The notes beneath the pieces are model-generated. The model did no database searches and was not told the DNA's origin. It saw only the letters and a list, made by a program, of their open reading frames with translations. From NCBI RefSeq assembly GCF_914767665.1, contig NC_059504.1, forward strand, positions 10,418,501 through 10,482,500: a DNA stretch of 64,000 nt, read 5' to 3'. Position numbers and translations under genes: made by a program. This DNA comes from Harmonia axyridis. Its lineage: Eukaryota > Arthropoda > Insecta > Coleoptera > Coccinellidae. Shown piece after piece: positions 31,991-45,022 of the stretch (its first letter is position 1; the number at the start of each line of letters is the position of its first letter).

Positions 31991-34836
31991 TTTACTACCA
32001 ACATGATGTGGAAAGAACCCATATAATGATATGGTAAAATAACTCTATTGGCTGATAGATACCCATTCGAAGAAATTTAAAATATAAAAATGTGAATTAA
32101 AACATAAATAACGTAATCATAGAAAATATCGAATGAAGAAAAAAATGAATCATTATATTATTTTCTGGAGAAACATTAAACCACAAAAAATAAATTGGCA
32201 TTTTATGCAGATATATCAACCTAGATACAGTGATAAAACAATTTGCATTGGGATTTCTATCGAATTCTATGTATAACCAATTGAGGTAATAATGCAATTC
32301 AACAGAATTATAATCGGAACTCATTCAATCTCATTATTTGTCCTCTAATATCAATGGAAAATTTAAAAATTGTTTTCGATCTATACAGTTTCCTATAAAG
32401 TATTACTTAATCAATTAATAATTAGTTTGTTCTTCTATTACATAACTGGACATCTCTCTAGAAGTAGAAACACGTTTCCCTCTAACTAATTATGGACAAT
32501 AATAATATACTAGCGCCAGCTTTGATATTAAGAAGTTCAGGTATGGGTACTAGCAAATATAAATTAATAGAAGTTTTTGTTGAGCCCCATGTTATGCCTA
32601 TCCTCATCTCAAAATTGAAATTATATTCATCTTGATATCTTACGGGATCAAACACTGACAGAAGATAATTTAAATTAGTAAGAAGTGTATTATTTCCTTT
32701 TGAATAAAAATTCAATTTTTAGAATATTTCTGCATTATACCTATGTTTTTGAAGATATCTTTATGAATAAATTAATTATTAATTCATACTAGATACCTCA
32801 ATTATTTCAAATAATTCAGTATTGGTCTAAATATAATTAACAATTTTAAAGAAGTGCTCAACAGATTCTCATAAGTTTGCTTTAAGAATTATGATGATTC
32901 TTATTGTTAGAATTCCTTTTTGTTTTAATGCTTTCTATTAATAAGCCTTTGTAGTCGTTAATGGAATCAATTTTTTTTATTTTGTGGAATGAAAATCAAA
33001 TAAAATAAAATAGGTTTCCTTGCCTATCTTATATCGAACATCATCATCCATGAATCCCAAATTATTAATGCTATCTGCATCAAATTCATTGATATAATCC
33101 TAGAATTTTTGAAATTTTTTTCGTATTTTTTTCAATTGATATTCATAATAGAATTTTCATTCGAATAGAATTTCCATTCGAATAAATAATGAACTCTAAT
33201 GTAAAATTTGCCATTTTTTTGAGCTTTCGTCTTCGAATCGCTCTACCATTTTGTCCCCAATTTTTGAAGAATTTCGGATTGATATCTTCATCAGAACCAT
33301 AGAAAACTCTAGGTTATTAGGGAAAAATTATCTAATAATTCCATAAGAAAAGATTAAGAGAGAAGAGCTGAGATTTTGCAAGTTTAAAATTACAATTTTA
33401 AACTTAATTAAAATTTCGTGTTAACGTAATGGTATCGAAAAAAAATGAAGAGAAATGCACTGATGTGAAGTGAGGAGCTTTTTTTCTAATTAATGATTTT
33501 AATAATTTTTGATTATATATCCGAAAATAACGCTTTGTTGAATTTTTTTAATGTACCGTACCTGATTATCAACTGACATTTTATATGCTTATAATTATTA
33601 GTTGACTTGGTACCTCATTGATTATGAAATTATCATAATGAGAATTGGGGGTTCAATTAAATTTAATGTACAGTAAATTGTGTACAGTGGGTCACAGAAT
33701 CGGAACCAATTGGTCAAGCGTTTAAAAATAATATTATAAAAGGAACTGGCATTGGATGACTTTGTGACCCAAGGAATTTGGAAATTTCCTAATTTAATAC
33801 CTAGTTATCGACCAATAAGTTCCGTTTCATTTTCATTCCATTCTACAAAGTATTTCATAATAATTCAATGAAATTAAATTCTGGGGTGTAAATTACTTCG
33901 ATTGAAAAATAATATTTTTCAAGAAAGTCCTTTCATTGATTGCATCTTTTGGGAACAACAGCATCTTGATTGACTCTCAAAGGTGGCTCTTTTCTGGAAA
34001 TCATCCGTGATAAATCAAGGGTGTAGTTTTCGTGAGAAACGAAATAAAATTGGGCCTAGAATTGTACCATGCGGCACAACTGTTCACTGCGAATCCTTTC
34101 TTTTCATAATTTGGCTTTGTAGGTCTTTCGAATAAGTTATAAGAGAATGGAATATTCTATTTTTTGTTTTTGTTTTTGAGCAGGCGTTTATGGAGTAGTT
34201 TTCATTGGAATTTGAAATATCGGTCCTATGAATTAATTCAGCGAAATACTCAACTAATTATGCTAATGCCAAAGTGACGTCAATTCGTTTCTCTTGACAA
34301 CTTATCTCAACGTATAGCCTTGTAATTTCATTATATGATTGCGTATTCTCACTAATTCGTTATTTGCGCGCCAAAAAATGGGATAAGATGTTTTTCGGCC
34401 TCATAAATTCATATATAATGTTCGCAGCAAATGCCTGCCTGAGTGTCAAAGAACTCAGAGCGCCATATACAATGAATTTTGGCTTCAGAAAAAAAAATAT
34501 GGCTTTTCGCGTCTTTCTAATGAGAGGGAATCACACGATCATATACTGAGCCGATCATATCATTAGCAAGGAACCAAGGATCATCCGAAAATTTAATGAA
34601 TGCTTGTGTTTTTAATGGTACAGCAAATTGCCTTTTTTTATTTCATTACAATATGTCTTGTAGTTAACTTGAGGTAAACAAGTTGGATTCTTGATCGATA
34701 AATTCGCTCTGGAATTTTTCTATCGATATGTTTTATTCGTTGGAGCAAACGCTGGTATTGGTTTTTTGTTTTCAATAAGAAACCATTAGAATCGTCCAAG
34801 GCAAAAAAAAAATGAAACCAAAATTAAATTAAACCA
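31991..34836. other. No recognisable gene
   Basis: 2.8 kb of AT-rich DNA with only chance open frames. A short imperfect duplication (ATTCGAATAGAATTTCCATT region, 33155-33185) is present. Confidence 0.4.
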
Positions 34837-34940
34837 AAGCCGAGGACACAGATCATCGTTGAACCACACGTTGTAGATACCATCGTTGTAAATGTATAGA
34901 TACAGGGTGGCCCACATAAAACAGACAGATATTTCTGTAT
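34837..34940 (+). repeat. Dispersed repeat, copy 2 (partner at 28766-28870)
   Basis: GCCGAGGACACA, TTGTAGATACCAT, then TACAGGGTGGCCCACATAAA. Same order and spacing as copy 1. The final block has the exact CAGGGTGGC terminus after TA, but I find no right-hand end. Confidence 0.7.
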
Positions 34941-35025
34941 GTAAAGCATTTTCCAATCAGATGATTCATTTTGAAGCTGCAATTTTTTTGATATTTGGAA
35001 AGTAAAGCTACGCCATTACTTGAAC

Positions 35026-35190
35026 TTAGAGATTCACGCTTGGCTTGATATTCAAGCTACTTGGCTTGAGCTTGACTTGATTTCAAGTTAAACTCAAGTC
35101 AAGTAGTAGTTTTTCATCTCAAGTCAAGTCAAGTATTTATTTATCAAGTACATACTTGAATGATATCAAGCTACTTGATTTTTAGCAGTT
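35026..35190. repeat. CTTGACTTGA-type repeat, copy 2
   Basis: Starts TAGAGATTCACGCTTGGC, then TTGATATTCAAGCTACTTGG and dense CAAGTCAAG motifs in both orientations. Related to 25757-25980 and 60949-61070. Confidence 0.65.
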
Positions 35191-36963
35191 CTATTGTATA
35201 GTGCCACATCAATAAAAAAATGATGAAATGTGAAGGAACCTTGTAAAAAACAATTTTATTTATTAAACTTATTGTATGGAAGTACCGAAAATATCAAATT
35301 TTTTGAAATAGTAACAAAAATTGTATCACTATAGTTCATAATAAAATCAAAAAATAATAAAAAAAGTTGAGTTTCTTAATATTGAGATCTAAGACACATG
35401 AGGCATCTGATAGATTTGTTGCCTAACCCATTGCGGGTTTTTGTAGAGGCTTTGTTAAGATTAACTTATTTAGCAAAACCACAAACTTAATTAACCATTT
35501 TTAGATAGGTACAATAAAAACAAAAAAAATTCGATATGATCTTTCTGATTATAGTAGTTGTGTTCACCACTTCAACGTGGAAAGCTTAGGTTCAAATCCA
35601 CAGTAAATCCATTTTTTTCATGTTAAAAACAACTCTTTTCATTGATTTATAACCATATTGTCATAAATAAACTAGAGATGCACAGTTTCACTAAAAATCT
35701 CAGATTCGAAACTGACAATGTCAGAGATTTTTTCATTTTTAAACCGCTTTTTTCAATTATTCGAGGCAATTATATACCATAAAATAAAAATTGCAATCTT
35801 TCTATGATACAAACCATAACTTATTCGGATAATTCAGTTTTAATTATTGTGATGGTACTAACTGAAACATCTGACCTTTATTATCCTTTAACATGTTCAC
35901 TTCAACATTACACCTAAAAAGAATAATGATTATTCATTCTGCAATTTATGTTAATGCAAAGAAACTTTTTCGGAATTGAATTCATTAGTGAACATTAAAG
36001 CTGTCAATCTATGTCGCATACATCTGAAAGAAAATAATATTGATAAAGCAAACGCAGGTTCGAGTACCTACGCTAATATATATTAGACATTTGTTTGCAT
36101 TTTCTATCCATTAAGTCGAAGGAGATTTACTACCTATGCTATTTTGTTTTCACGATATTATATGATGAAAAAATGCGCATAACTGTCTTCAGCATTGACC
36201 CCAAAAACTGTTGATTATAATAATTTGTATTCTTATCATCTGTGTCCACCTGAAAGAGATACAAGGTTGGTATAGTCTCCGAATACTTTTTTTAAATTTG
36301 CATTACGCCTACCAAGATAGTGTTTATCCGTTGGGATCAAAGAGTAATAAACATAGATAGAGTATACGCAATTTTTACATGTTCTCAACATAGTTAGATT
36401 ACGTTGTCGGATTGTGATATATTTTCAAATTCACAATTTTACTATATCGTTATGAATGTATATTATATTGAATGAAATATATTTATTTGAGTGATTCCCG
36501 ATTAAATATGCATATTTGAATTATTGGAATCCGATATTTTTCCTAATAGTCGAATTTATAATAAGCAGAATATTTCTTATTTTCTGTATATACCTGCTGA
36601 AATCCAAGGTTTGGCAAATTTTGCTCTCCTAGTGTCATCGGCTGTTTCACTTCGTTTGGCGCGCTTGAAGTTTGTTATCTGAATTTCTGATATATTTAGG
36701 TATTTATTTCAATATATTTAGAGTTAGTATGAAACGTTGATTCACTATGGGACATAAGAAGTGCGTTCTTTGTGGAGAAACTCGTGAATTGTGAAATATC
36801 GTATCACTGATATGTTTTCATTTTTGCGCGCTTCATGTCAAATTTAATAGTTCATATTGAGGACAAAATTTGCTCACTGGAAATGACATATGGTACCCTC
36901 CATCTATATGTTTATTACTCTAAGATTGGGATCTAGCTTGTAATATGAGAATAATTATTCATA
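35191..36963. other. No recognisable intact gene
   Basis: AT-rich. The only coding-like trace is a 15-codon frame at 36747-36794 (MGHKKCVLCGETREL then stop) downstream of a GGCGCGC-containing stretch. It resembles the start of a cysteine-rich zinc-finger protein, but the frame closes at once. Confidence 0.3.
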
Positions 36964-37185
36964 ATACAAATGCAGAAGGCATTGGTATTCTTATATGAGC
37001 CACGAAGTGGCGAGTTTTTGAATGAACGAGTGGTAGAATGAGCCTTCTGTACCATTATTATATATTATTTTTCTAATCTACTGAAGTTTTATTGACATTA
37101 ATGAAATATTTCCATGAATATCATTTAGTGATTTTTGCAATGAAAAATGTTGGTTGGCAGAACTATTTTCTGTATCACAAATTTG
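36964..37185. repeat. Dispersed repeat, copy 2 (pair with 17208-17445)
   Basis: ATGCAGAAGGCATTGG, fold-back centre, GTAGAATGAGCCTTCTGTAC, then TTAATGAAATATTTCCATGA and TTTTTGCAATGAAAAATGTT, collinear with copy 1. Confidence 0.78.
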
Positions 37186-39400
37186 ACACATAATAGATAA
37201 ATCCGTAACTGGAAAGTTCCCCTACCAACATATAACAATGAAATCTGTGTGAAACTGAGATATTACCGCACGATATTGTCCTACAAGTTATGGCAGAATA
37301 AACGTATTTGCCACTGAATTAGAGAAATATAGAACTCAGTTTATTGGGCATTTTTGTTCTTCCACACCCTTCTTGAGATTTCTATGTTTCCGATAATTCG
37401 ATGAACATACATTTTTGCATTAAGCTTGAAATTGTTGTTATACATCTTTATATGTTGAATTTCGACATTTCTATGGAAATACGGACCTTTTTCGATATTC
37501 TATGGTTCTCGTGACGCTATCAATAGTAAATAATGCATATTACTTGAAAACGTCATTCTTCATATTAATAACAAATTTCTACTTGATTACATCTGTTGTT
37601 TTGAAATTAGCAGTATCTATAATCAAATTTCAAATGTCTACAACATCTGAACTATTGAAAGGATTTTGCCTATTAATGATCTTCATTCGAAATTGGGATT
37701 TGGAGAATCGAATTTGACCTCGAATGCTCATCAATAAATCAAACCTGATCTTCTAAGATCAATCTCGACCATGTTCAGGGAACGAGCGCCCACTATTATT
37801 TATTGATTCCAAGTGTAATTATTCAAGGGAAAATATTTATTTCTGACCATCAACAGAAATTCTCATTGTCTTAATGGTGAAAAACCAAATGCTCCATTGT
37901 TTTCATGTGGTCATTCAATTTCTGGATTTCCCAAGTAATTCTCATGTAGAAACCACAAAATAATTAACAACTGCAACATTGTTGCGGTTTTTGCGAAAAT
38001 ATTTTTAAAATATAATTCTTATTCTAATCTATTTCCATATACATACTTATGACACCTTCAATCAATTTAATAGAATAATAATACTTACCATGTGCCTGCT
38101 TTTACAGAAAAGGCAAATCGAATAAAATGAAATGTAGGAATTTTCCATTTGTTGAATGTTTAAACATCGGCTTTCAAATAATTCGAAAGCGGAGTAGGTG
38201 TTGTTTTTCATCTTTGTGAAACACATAGTGATTTTACTCCTCTTTCAATGAGGATAATAGGGAATTCTGCTTATATTGGTTGCCATGTTATTTAATATAT
38301 AGGCGGCTTAGTAAAGGCGGTTTGGATATTTTTGTTGACAAACGCAGCGGAAAGCAGAATAACCTTATGTTGTTTTTAAGAATAAACGATGAAATATGAA
38401 AAGGAGGCCAGCAAACTGGGCCAAATTGCCGCCCCTCAAATAGAGGCGCCTAAAACGGTCACTTCACTGTTTCACCCCTAACTCCATGTGATTTTATCAT
38501 TTTGTAATGATTCCAAGCAAAAAAAAAATGCAGAGATTTCTTTTATGGAGAAAATGAAATGTTAATGGAGAGAAACGTACTCGAAATAAAAGTTTGTTGA
38601 TATGAAAACGGAAAAATACCCTTTGAACTTGTTTTTGAAGAGAGGGTTTAAATAGAAATTTCTACTGATTCATAGAATTGGACTTCTTTTTAATCATTTG
38701 TCATTTGCATTGCAAACTAATTATTTTTGATTGAAGCAAAATGGAAAAGTGGTTATTTGGAAATATTCCTTGAAATACATACATCTTATTTTTCAACGCT
38801 TACTAAGAACGAGAAATCATTCAATTACGTAAAAAATATTCGACATGAAAATACTTTTGATAGTCAATTTCTTTAATCCATCTTCGACCAACAACTTATA
38901 ATGACATGTGTGGCAATATTATTTTTTAATGAGAATGGTAGTCCAATAAAACATCAGTCTATCATACCATCCGCAATAATCGATATGATTCATATTCAAT
39001 TCCAGAAAATGGTCTATGCATAATGTAATGATTCATTTGAGCCTGCCATTGCGAATCCCATGAGCCAGAATGAGCTATCACAACCGATAGGAATTTTTTG
39101 CAAAACATCATGCTCGATTGAACTCCGTTTTCCAGATGGTTCTGAGGAAGTAAGTCTGCTGTTATGAATATAACTGAATATAGGAAAAGGTGGACGTAGT
39201 TAGAATTGCAATTCGACCCGGGAGAAGTATTACTATTGATTCTGATACCACTAGATCGTTTCCAATAAATTATAATCAAACGTTTCCGTTTCCTTCATGT
39301 CATGAATATTGTTGATGATCTACTTCGAGATCGAGCATAAAAGAGAATGCAAATTAGCGTGAAAGACGCTATTAGCATGACAAAGGAATCTCTATACATA
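37186..39400. other. No recognisable gene
   Basis: AT-rich; 38305-38480 is richer in GC (GGCGGCTTAG, GAGGCGCC) but shows no coding frame or repeat partner. Confidence 0.35.
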
Positions 39401-41021
39401 CAGGGTGGCTCACGTGAAACACCGAGAAACAGTAATTTTTATTTGGAGGGGGCATTTTGTAATTGTTAATTCATGGCTGAGTTGAGTGGAAATTTCAAAA
39501 ATCTTGAATGACATAGGGGTCGAGTGACCCATGCTAAGAAATTCCTGTCTATAGTTGGTTTTAAATTTTGATAAATATCATGTAAAACTTTCCTACCTTT
39601 CATTTCTTAACGATAATGTTATGTCTGTTTATTATTTTCTCTGACCTTCTGTAACATTTCAGGTGTCTTTTAATTACATAACACCTCATGAACTATGGCG
39701 AAAATCTATAGAAGATGTTACCAAACAAGTGCAAAACTTTTCAGTGGGCGAATCCTTGTCGAAATTTATTTTTTTTTATTTTTGAAAGCATATGTATAAC
39801 TTTTCGAGGAAATGCCTGAGAAATTTAAACATAAAATATCCCCGTTAATTTTTGACAAGGATTCACCTCCTAAAAACTTCCGCACTTATTCGGTGAGACC
39901 CTGTATATTTGCCATACTATATGCAGGGTTAGAACTAACAGGTGTATTTTTTCGAGGTACATAACTTTAAGTTGGCATTACTGTTCAAGATTGCGACCGA
40001 TTTAACAGCTGTCAAGTGATTCATTCTCAGTTTGGTTTGGCAATTCATCATGAATAGACTCACGCCTGAACAACGCTTGCAAATAGTGCAATTTTATTTC
40101 GAAAATAATGGTTCTGTGCGGAATACGTATTTGTTTAGCGATGAAGCGCACTTCTGGTTGAATGGCTACGTCAACAAACAAAACTGCCGCATTTGGAGTG
40201 AAGCTAATCCTCAAGTGTATGTCGAAACACTGTTACATCCAGAAAAACTGACTGTTTGGTGCGCTTTATGGGCTGGTGGAATTATTGGTCCGTACTTCTT
40301 CAAAAACGATGATGGCCAGAACGTTACAGTCAATGGTGATCGGTATAGAGCCATGATTACTAACTTTTTCATTCCTGAATTGAACAACCATGATGTCCAG
40401 GAGCTGTGGTTCCAACAAGACGGTGCAACGTATCACACAGCTCGTGCCACAATCGATTTATTGAAAGACACGTTTGGTGACCGCCTAATTTCATGTTTTG
40501 GACCTGTGACTTGGCCTCCAAGATCTTGTGATTCAACACCGCTAGACTACTTTCTGTGGGGCTATGTAAAGTCATTGGTCTATGCGGATAAGCCACAAAC
40601 CCTTGACCATTTGGAAGACAATATTCGCCATTTTCTTTTTTTCTGTATAACTCATTCGTTTTTGGAGATGAATTCACGAAATTTGGTTTGTAGCCATTAT
40701 CCAATATATTTTTTCTGTTTTCCATTGTTTCAGAGATAGTCAAGTGATCATTTTACATAACAACTCTTCAAATTTGCGTACCTAGACTCGATATTTTTGT
40801 AGAGTGTGATCCATTGTTGAATTCTTATTTTTTTTCTTCATCCCTCATAAGAAAAACCAATGTGGCGTCCATACGAAAAAAAATGACTACAGAAAAAAAG
40901 AAAATCTCGATTTTCAGTTTTTTCAAGATATCTCGGGAACCATTGGAGATATTTTGGATCTGTTAAAACCAAAAGACTAATCCCTAAATAACGCAACTTT
41001 TCTGTAATTTAAGCCACCCTG
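39401..41021 (+). mobile_element. Tc1/mariner-superfamily element with CAGGGTGGCT ends, TA duplication
   Basis: A 1621-bp element with left end CAGGGTGGCTCACG (39401) and right end AAGCCACCCTG (41021), TA on both sides. It encodes the transposase remnant at 40050-40739. Its terminal ten bases match those of the long-TIR MITEs at 13019-13689 (and, less closely, 59390-59757), so this family may have supplied their transposase. Confidence 0.88.
40050..40739 (+). pseudogene. Internally deleted DD-D transposase of the 39.4-kb element
   Basis: The ATG at 40050 starts MNRLTPEQRLQIVQFYFENN, an N-terminal HTH start. After GSVRNT it jumps straight to LFSDEAHFWLNGYVNKQN, the block around the first catalytic Asp. 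So roughly 100 codons of the DNA-binding half are missing, but in frame. Next come LTVWCALWAGGIIGPYFF, WFQQDGATYHTA (second Asp) and PPRSCDSTPLDYFLWGYV (third acidic residue, Asp). Homology stops at about 40638, where the end is replaced by unrelated sequence, so the C-terminus is lost too. The reading frame is otherwise open, suggesting recent decay. Confidence 0.85.
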
Positions 41022-43904
41022 TATCTCTAACGGTTTTCGATATCCTTGTAGTACCCCTCTAAATAGTTTCAACCCTGTATAGTATGTAGCTATTCTTCTC
41101 TCATGAATGCTAATTTTTGGAATTGTTATCCCGATTTTGTTGACCTTTGATTTTTAGTCTTCATCCTGAATAGAATAACATCTATCAAATAATTGTAGGA
41201 ATCTACGAAAAAAAAAAAGAAAAATGAGAAAACCACAGAAGATGTACGATATTTCTGGAAATTCTGTAAATTAATAATAACAACAATAATTAATTAACAT
41301 AATACGTGATAAATAATTTTATTTTATTTTTACATGGGGTGTTAACTAACCATATTCAAACAACTCGCAACAATACAAGAAAAATCGAAAATCTTTGAAT
41401 TATGCACATTTATGTATTCATCGACAATAACAAGACAAAATATTCTAGGTAGCTTTTCTAGTATTTTTTCCATGATGTAATAAACCTTTTGTACAAGAAT
41501 CTCTCAAATTTTTTTAATTCATACTTTTAAACCTTTCTGGAACTTTATTATACACTTTTATGGTTTCATGATTTACACATAGTTGACCAGAAAGTTATAT
41601 GAGGCTTTGACAACTGTATCAAATTGCAGAAAGTAGCTTGAAGTCAGTTTGACAGATATAATGTTGGATGTGGGTGTAGACCAGTGTGGGTTATCAGTTG
41701 GTCCAGAAAGAATGTTCTGCATGAGAAAGAATGTTGAATTATATTTTTATGTGAAATTCTGGGTATTCGACATTCGGCAGAATTAAATATAAGTTTCAGA
41801 GTTCACCTGGAAACAAAAGTTGGTATGCAAATGTAATAATGGGAGTATCTACATTGGAATTAAATTTGTAATGTTTATATATTCTTCATATTTTCGAATC
41901 AATCAATGACTATTTTCAGAACAACATATGCTGGTAGTTCTATTCGCTCAATTCAACTAACAGCTTTAACATTTCCATAGAAACAGAATCTCTGAAACAC
42001 ATATTGTGCTTAGATGTGGGTATGTACTGTTGTATAAAAAGAAATCCCACGAACTATCAGAGAATTTATTGAACTACTCTCAACATTAATTCGTAGACGG
42101 TTTTCTTCTATAAATACTGAATATTTTCTCATTGTAAAAAAAACATACCTCTGACGCACACATATTTTCCCACACTGTAATCAATTATCTCATTGAAATA
42201 AGATGTAAAAAAAGAATTTCATTACCATATCATCATTTATTATCTGTAATTGATTCTTTTAGATTCTTCATTCTTGAGAAGATACTCTTTGTTCTTGAAA
42301 TGAATTGAATACAATTAAATAAATTCAAGTTTCATCTTTCTGATATTTACTGTTTTAGTTAACTCTCACCAGAAATTTCAATACAGATGTTTCTGGTGAT
42401 ATCATACCAATCAAAGAATTCCGCTTCAAATATATATAATATAATTTGTAATTTTCAGAAGAAAATGAATAGAAGATTAGATGAAGAGTTAACAAAGGGA
42501 TTCCCTACTAACTTGGAAATCTTACAAATAAACGGTGATCATTTTTGGTAGCTCAGTTCTGTTTAAAAATTCTATGAAATAAATCGACAGACTAGTTTCA
42601 ATAAATTATCGAATGATATATTGTTTTGATACTCGAAATTATTTTTTTATAGCCAATCATTATAGCTTCAAATAGGTTTCACAAGAGAAACGTGCTATAA
42701 ATTATTTATATCAATCATAATATCAATATCTTCCAGACAATTCTGATAAAAACAGGATGTTGGTTGAGAAGAAGTGAGAAAATATGAGAGGTGTTAAGTA
42801 ACAAAACAAGCCAGATAGTTTATCAACATAAGTGGTGGAAAAATAATTATGATAATAATATTGATAGCATAAACATGGCATTCTTCCATTCACTTGATGT
42901 ATCGAATCGAGACATGAAAATGTACGTATCGGAATGATAGATTCATCAAAGAGTTTATTATCTCATTATAAACATTATTGTTAAAATATTTTTGGCAGTA
43001 TTGGTGGAAATCAATTCATTTAGCATAAACAAAAACATAGACATATTTCTGCTGGTTGTTTTTCAGAACCCGATATAATACGTTCACTTATGCTTGTTTG
43101 TAATCTTTGAAGGATTTCCTATTTATGATTAATTCAAATTTGTACAATCTTAACTTTATATAAACATAAAACGGAATTATCCTTCAAACTCGTCGAAAGA
43201 TTAATGAAAACAATTAATGTCACAAAAAAATAAACATGATACATGATGTCAAAGATTATCTGATTCCCCTGTGTAAAAATATATTTCAGTTTCTGAGAAG
43301 AGCTCTGAATATTATTGGTTCAAGGTTCTTGATAGTTCAAAACGTTTCCTGCGAAAGTTTGGCTCTTTAAAAATGTTCAAAATGAGGAATCATATACATT
43401 GTGAAATATTAATTATAAAATACATTCTTATGATCAAATAACCAAGATTTTATACGGAGAAATTAATTTCAAAAAAAGTTGTAAGAAATACAGAAATATC
43501 TCATTGAAATTCTTTGTTATTACTGTAAGGTAAAAATTGAATGATACATAAACAAAAAATGTGATATAATTCATTATTGAATAACAACTGTAAAATTCCA
43601 GACCTAAAACTCACATTAAGATAATCCAGTTATGATTTATCACTCTTCAAAAATTTTAATCATAGAAACATCTGTTGAACTCAAGGCATCTCCTTCGTGA
43701 TTTCATAACAATCATAACTCATACGAAAGTGATAGGAACATTCTAAACTAAAGAGTAACATATATTTGAATATCAGATTTGTGTCCCTCACTAAATAGCA
43801 TTGTATATGGCTCAACATTTTTGATAGAACTACTTTCATAAATATATTTCAGTGATGATCAACGTTTATTGTTATTCTAGATTTTTGCTTCAATATATTC
43901 TATA
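41022..43904. other. No recognisable gene
   Basis: 2.9 kb of AT-rich DNA with no open frame of interest and no repeat I could pair. Confidence 0.4.
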
Positions 43905-45022
43905 AGGTGTAGTGAAAAGAAATTCATTATTTTTGCATGAAAAACAAGTCTTTAATTAGGTACCATAGTAAGAATGATTCGATTTAGGTCAAATATGCGC
44001 CGTTTTGTTTGATAATTTGTTGCTATTTTGAAGGTAATATCATTATGACTCTCTCATAGAAGCCCTCGTCCCTATTGACACTAGATTTTCACAAGTCTCT
44101 GTTGAAGCAATTTTTGACAGTGCTCCCGGTGATTCTATCGAGTCACTATTGATGGTTGGTGTTGTCCTGAGAAACACAAGTCCTCTCCTTTTGGCCAAAG
44201 CTGGCCGCTTCTGGGCGATTGCTTCCTTCAGACGGTCCAATTGTTGACAGTACAGTTCCGAGTTAACAGTTATGGCGTAGGGGAGCAGATCATAGTAGAT
44301 AATTTCCTGCTAATCCCACCAAACACACAGCAAAACTTTCTTGGCCGTCAATCCCTGCTTAGCTCATCGCGTTTCGACCACGACCGTTTTCGCTTGACGT
44401 TGTCGTCATCACCAACCACTTTAAAAATGGATCGATTTTCTTGCGATTCAGCAGCGATTTGCAGATGGAAATTAGTTCCATGATGTTTTTTGCGGTAACT
44501 TGTGTGGTACCTATACATCAAGCTTCTTCTTGAGACCAGCCTTATGCAAATGGTTCCAAACAGTTTTTGTGCAATCTTGAGCTTTTGGGCAATCGAAACC
44601 AGTGCTTACATGACGGTCAGACTCTACAATATACATGATTTTATTTGCGACAATTGGCCTTCCAGTGCATGGTACATCTTTGACATCGAAATTACCGGAA
44701 TAGAATCGACGAAACCAAAATTGCGCTATTAGAGTATCAGGACCATAAACACTATTCACATTTTCAGCCGCCTGGCTTGCATTTTCGCCATTATCAATGA
44801 AACACTGTGAAATATAGCGTATTTTCTCCTTGCTTTGCTAGTGTCCATTTCTGACGCGCGCTCAAACTAAACTGAGTCAACTAATCACAAAACTGTCATA
44901 GAAGTTTTTGTAGTACGAAATATCAATTTTCTAACGCCCTCTCGATCGGACTTATATAACGCGAGATACAGAAAACTGAAGCCATCTATTGGAAAAATTA
45001 TTAATTTCTTTTTATTACACCT
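43905..45022 (-). mobile_element. mariner element (mauritiana-like), broken transposase
   Basis: About 1.1 kb with ~30-bp inverted ends: AGGTGTAGTGAAAAGAAATT (left) and the complement of AATTTCTTTTTATTACACCT (right), flanked by TA. Minus-strand pieces: NSVYGPDTLIAQFWFRRF and GNFDVKDVPCTGRPIV (44759-44511), TVWNHLHKAGLKKKLDV, then WKLISICKSLLNRKKI-like text (44480-44380) and LDRLKEAIAQKRPALAKRRG (44240-44170). The second-Asp motif is broken by frameshift. Only about 1.1 of the usual 1.25-1.3 kb remains, so the C-terminal catalytic part is partly deleted. Confidence 0.87.

Noticed and set aside
35560..35605. GGTTCAAATCC, another B-box-like motif
   Set aside because: No A box and no foldable tRNA; at most an old tRNA-derived fragment.
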